From: Pseudomonadaceae bacterium
GTDB taxonomy: Bacteria > Pseudomonadota > Gammaproteobacteria > Pseudomonadales > Pseudomonadaceae
Reading direction: 5' to 3'
Length of the DNA: 64,000 nucleotides
Assembly (NCBI GenBank): GCA_030602315.1
Contig: JAUVZY010000006.1
Coordinates: forward strand, 55,961 to 119,960
Position 1 is the stretch's first letter. Each line of letters begins with the position of its first letter. Shown in pieces: positions 61,178 to 64,000 of this stretch. The notes below the pieces were generated by a model. It searched no databases. It worked only from the letters and a program-made list of their open reading frames with translations, and was not told the origin of the DNA. Both the position numbers and the translations under genes were made by a program.

Positions 61178-64000
61178 CTAGCGCAGGGTCATCAGACTGG
61201 CGTTGCCGCCGGCCGCGGCGGTGTTGATGCTGACCGCGCGTTCGATCAGCAGCGTTTGCAGCGGGATCGGATGCTGCCCCGGGGCGAAGGCATAAAGCGG
61301 CACCAGCGGCCCGGCAAGCGCGGCCAGCGCCACGCTCAGACGGCTGATTTGGGGCGCCGGCCCATGCGCGACCGCCAGCGAGAACTGTCCGGCCTCGGTG
61401 CGCCAGTCGGCGCTGCAATGAATCTGCGCCTGCACCGCGGCCGGCAGCCGCGCATAAAGCGCGCGGGCCGGCGCGCTGGCCTCCCACAGCACCGCGCAGC
61501 CGACGGCCAGGGCGCAGGCGAGCTGGCCGAGCAGGTCGTCCTCGTCGGCGGCCAGGCACAGCACGCGCTCGCGCGGCAGCAGCCGGTAGGCGTTGCGCTC
61601 GCCGGTCGGCCCCGCCAGGACGATCTCGCCACCTGGCGGTGTCTGCGCAGGTAGCCGCTCGCACAGCCCCGCCAACCAGGGCGCTTGGCCGCGCGCCCAG
61701 TCGGCCAGCGCGTGAAAGGCGGGCGAAGCGGCGCCGGAGGCGGGCACGTTGGGCCCGGCAACGGCGCTGAGCGCGCGGGGCAGGGCATCGAACGGCTTGC
61801 TCGCCAGCAGGCGATAAAGATAGAGCGGCCCGCCCGCTTTCGGCCCGGTACCGGAAAGGCCGGCGCCGCCGAACGGCTGGACGCCGACCACCGCGCCGAT
61901 CATGTTGCGATTGACGTAGAAATTGCCGACCCGAAGCGTTGCGCGCACCCGCTCGATGGTCTGGTCGACGCGGCTGTGCAGCGCGCCGGTCAGACCATAG
62001 CCAAGGGCGTTGATCTGTTCGATCAGCGCATCGAGAGCCTCGGCGCGGTAGCGCAGCACATGCAGCACCGGGCCGAACACTTCGTGCTCGAGCTGGTCGA
62101 CGCGCTCGAGCTCGATCAGCGTGGGCAGCACGAAGCTGCCGTGCTCCAGCGTGCCGCTGTCGAAACGCGCCGCTTGCACCACCCGGTGGCCGCCCGCACG
62201 CATGTGCTGCAGATGCCGCGTGATGGCCTGGCGGGCGGGCTCATCGATCAGCGGACCGATGTCGCTGTCCAGGCGCTGCGGATCACCGACGCGCAGTTCG
62301 GCCATGGCCCCTTCGAGCAGGTGCAGGGTGGGCCCGGCAATGTCTTCCTGCAGACACAACAGGCGCAGCGCCGAGCAGCGCTGGCCGGCGCTGTCGAAGG
62401 CCGAGGCGAGCACGTCCTGCACCACCTGTTCGGGCAGGGCCGAGGAGTCGACGATCATTGCGTTCAACCCGCCGGTTTCGGCGATCAGCACCAGCGGCTG
62501 GGCGTGTTCGTCAAGCCGTCCGGCGAGGCTGCGCTGCAGCTCGCGGGCCACCGCGGTGGAGCCGGTGAACAGCACGCCGCGCAGGCGGGGATCGGCCACC
62601 AGCTGCGCGCCGATGGTTTCGCCGGGGCCAGGCAGAAGCTGCAGCGCGCCCGGCGGTACACCGGCCTGGTGCAGTAGCGAGACGGCGAAGTCGGCGATCA
62701 GCGGGGTCTGCTCGGCCGGCTTGGCCAGCACCACGTTGCCGGCAGCCAGCGCCGCGGCGATCTGCCCGCAGAAGATGGCCAGCGGGAAATTCCACGGGCT
62801 GATGCAAACCACTGGCCCCAGCGGGCGATGGCTGGCGTTGTCGAACAGCTGGCGGACCAGTACGGCGTAATAGCGCAGAAAATCCACCGTCTCGCGGAGC
62901 TCGCCGAGCGCGTTGGGGTAGGTCTTGCCCGCTTCGCGTATCAACAGGGCGATGGCCTCGGCATGCCGCGTCTCGAGCAGATCGGCCGCGCGTTCCAGGC
63001 ACTCGGCGCGGGCGGCAGGGGGCAACGCCTGCCAGGCCGGCGCGCTCTGCAGCGCCCAGCGGTAGGCCAGCTCGATGTCCTCGCCGCTGGCCCATTCGAT
63101 GTCCCCGACCCGCTCGGCCCGGTTCGCCGGGTTATAAAGCGCCACGGCTTCGGCCTGCCGGTTGCGCTCGGCGGCCAGCCGTGGCGCGGCCCGCCACGGG
63201 CCGCTGCCGTGTTGCCAGAGCGCCGCGGCCAGCTGGCCGAGCCGATGCTCGCTGGAAAGATCCAGGCCGCGGGCATTACGCCGCGCTGGCCCATAAAGCG
63301 CGGCCGGTATGGGTATCTGCGGATGGGGCAGGCCCGGCCCGCCTTCCCGTGCGGCGAACTCGCGCAGCTGCGTCAGCGGATCGCGGACCAACTCCTCGAG
63401 CGCCACCGCCGGATCGGCGATCCTGTTGACGAACGAGCTGTTGGCGCCGTTTTCCAGCAGCCGGCGCACCAGGTACGGCAGCAGCGTCTCGTGACTGCCC
63501 ACCGGCGCGTAGATCCGGCACGGACGGTCGAGCTTGTCGGCGCCGACCACCTGTTCGTAGAGCGGCTCGCCCATGCCATGCAGGCACTGAAACTCGTAGT
63601 CGCCCACGGCAAAATCCGCGCCGGCCATCTGCAGGATGCTCGCCAGCGTGCGCGCGTTGTGGGTGGCAAATTGCGCGAACACCCGGTCGCGCGCGCCCAG
63701 CAAGGTGCGCGCCGCGGCAAGGTAGGACAGATCGGTGTGATGCTTGCGGGTGAATACCGGGTAGTCGTCCTGCCCCTCGAGCTGCGCGCGCTTGATTTCG
63801 CTGTCCCAGTAGGCGCCCTTGACCAACCGCACCATCAGCCGGCGCCGGCTGCGCGCGGCCAGCTCCACAAGGTAACGGATTACCGCCTGGCAGCGTTTCT
63901 GGTAGGCCTGCACGACAAAGCCCAGGCCATCCCAGCCGGCCAGCTCCGGCTCGAAGCACAAGCGCTCGAGCAGATCGAGCGACAATTCCAGGCGATCGGC
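61178..64000 (-). CDS. putA: Bifunctional proline dehydrogenase / P5C dehydrogenase PutA (N-terminus beyond window)
   Basis: At least 940 residues; the frame runs off the right edge of the window (ADRLELSLDLLERL at the edge). It oxidises proline to glutamate. The proline dehydrogenase end has MVRLVKGAYWDSEIK and FATHNARTLASI with YEFQCLHGMGEPLYEQVV. The aldehyde dehydrogenase domain follows: ISPWNFPLAIFCGQIAAAL, FTGSTAVARELQ, LIAETGGLNAMIVDSS, the nucleophile Cys in FDSAGQRCSALRLL, and NFYVNRNMIGAVVGVQPFGG. The C-terminal domain is typical of long PutAs. An N-terminal DNA-binding domain cannot be checked. hemN is next on the same strand, 129 bases away. Confidence 0.95.
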   Translation of the reverse strand, partial: ADRLELSLDLLERLCFEPELAGWDGLGFVVQAYQKRCQAVIRYLVELAARSRRRLMVRLVKGAYWDSEIKRAQLEGQDDYPVFTRKHHTDLSYLAAARTLLGARDRVFAQFATHNARTLASILQMAGADFAVGDYEFQCLHGMGEPLYEQVVGADKLDRPCRIYAPVGSHETLLPYLVRRLLENGANSSFVNRIADPAVALEELVRDPLTQLREFAAREGGPGLPHPQIPIPAALYGPARRNARGLDLSSEHRLGQLAAALWQHGSGPWRAAPRLAAERNRQAEAVALYNPANRAERVGDIEWASGEDIELAYRWALQSAPAWQALPPAARAECLERAADLLETRHAEAIALLIREAGKTYPNALGELRETVDFLRYYAVLVRQLFDNASHRPLGPVVCISPWNFPLAIFCGQIAAALAAGNVVLAKPAEQTPLIADFAVSLLHQAGVPPGALQLLPGPGETIGAQLVADPRLRGVLFTGSTAVARELQRSLAGRLDEHAQPLVLIAETGGLNAMIVDSSALPEQVVQDVLASAFDSAGQRCSALRLLCLQEDIAGPTLHLLEGAMAELRVGDPQRLDSDIGPLIDEPARQAITRHLQHMRAGGHRVVQAARFDSGTLEHGSFVLPTLIELERVDQLEHEVFGPVLHVLRYRAEALDALIEQINALGYGLTGALHSRVDQTIERVRATLRVGNFYVNRNMIGAVVGVQPFGGAGLSGTGPKAGGPLYLYRLLASKPFDALPRALSAVAGPNVPASGAASPAFHALADWARGQAPWLAGLCERLPAQTPPGGEIVLAGPTGERNAYRLLPRERVLCLAADEDDLLGQLACALAVGCAVLWEASAPARALYARLPAAVQAQIHCSADWRTEAGQFSLAVAHGPAPQISRLSVALAALAGPLVPLYAFAPGQHPIPLQTLLIERAVSINTAAAGGNASLMTLR

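Noticed and set aside
1..64000. CRISPR array, insertion sequence or prophage
   Set aside because: No regularly spaced repeats, transposase, integrase or phage structural genes were seen.

Overview
This window is a stretch of a high-GC gammaproteobacterial chromosome, almost certainly from Pseudomonadaceae (Pseudomonas or Stutzerimonas). Support for this: the order glgA-treZ-malQ-treY-DUF2934-glgX with glgB and a phosphoesterase-ligase-polymerase LigD nearby matches the stress and alpha-glucan region of P. aeruginosa; the aerobic cobalamin genes are typically pseudomonad (CbiG-CobJ fusion, CobE, CobG, CobF); ribosome binding sites and GTG/TTG starts are also typical. Nearly all the DNA is coding. 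No insertion sequence, prophage, integrase or CRISPR array is visible.

Layout. (1) 1-12273: the end of glgB, then a leftward operon for alpha-glucan and trehalose metabolism (glgA, treZ, malQ, treY, a DUF2934 gene, glgX) with an M23 peptidase as last gene. (2) 12562-16089: a stress-protein cluster (CinA-C/PncC-like, MscS channel, DUF892 ferritin-like protein, DUF1652 protein, a small secreted protein, a 59-residue KGG-repeat YciG-like protein), several with candidate AlgU-type promoters. (3) 16275-25504: LigD, a Zn/Cd/Pb P-type ATPase, a universal stress protein with a SulP transporter, and a TolC-type protein. (4) 25553-30448: an RbbA/YhhJ/YhiI-type ABC exporter co-transcribed with that TolC protein. 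(5) 30528-36234: ybhN-clsB-ybhP-DUF72, a zinc alcohol dehydrogenase and a CBS-domain protein. (6) 36427-53757: a large aerobic vitamin B12 cluster. (7) 53800-64000: a PilT/PilU-type ATPase, TrmH-family methyltransferase, FAD oxidoreductase, RlmE, an unknown protein, tRNA-Leu(TAA), hemN and most of putA.

The B12 cluster holds corrin-ring genes cobM, cobE, cobF, cobG, cobH, cobI, cobJ, cobK and cobL, plus cobW, the cobaltochelatase genes cobN and chlI/chlD, an orphan CbiM-like permease and a [2Fe-2S] protein. Three cobalamin riboswitches control three transcripts: cobW-cobN-chlD-cobF (+), the CbiM-like gene (-), and cobG-cobH-cobI-cobJ (-). No cobS/cobT chelatase genes are present.

The most striking signal is at 43892-43940. 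The ChlI-like AAA+ frame ends just after an A_AAA_AAG slippery heptamer in the correct phase. A 14-bp hairpin begins four bases later. The -1 frame continues without a stop into a von Willebrand A (ChlD) domain that has no credible start codon of its own. The locus is therefore best read as one chlD gene producing a short ChlI-like subunit by normal termination and a 581-residue ChlD-like subunit by programmed -1 frameshifting. Frameshifting of this kind has been proposed in the literature for chlD genes of cobN-containing organisms; here it is inferred from sequence only.
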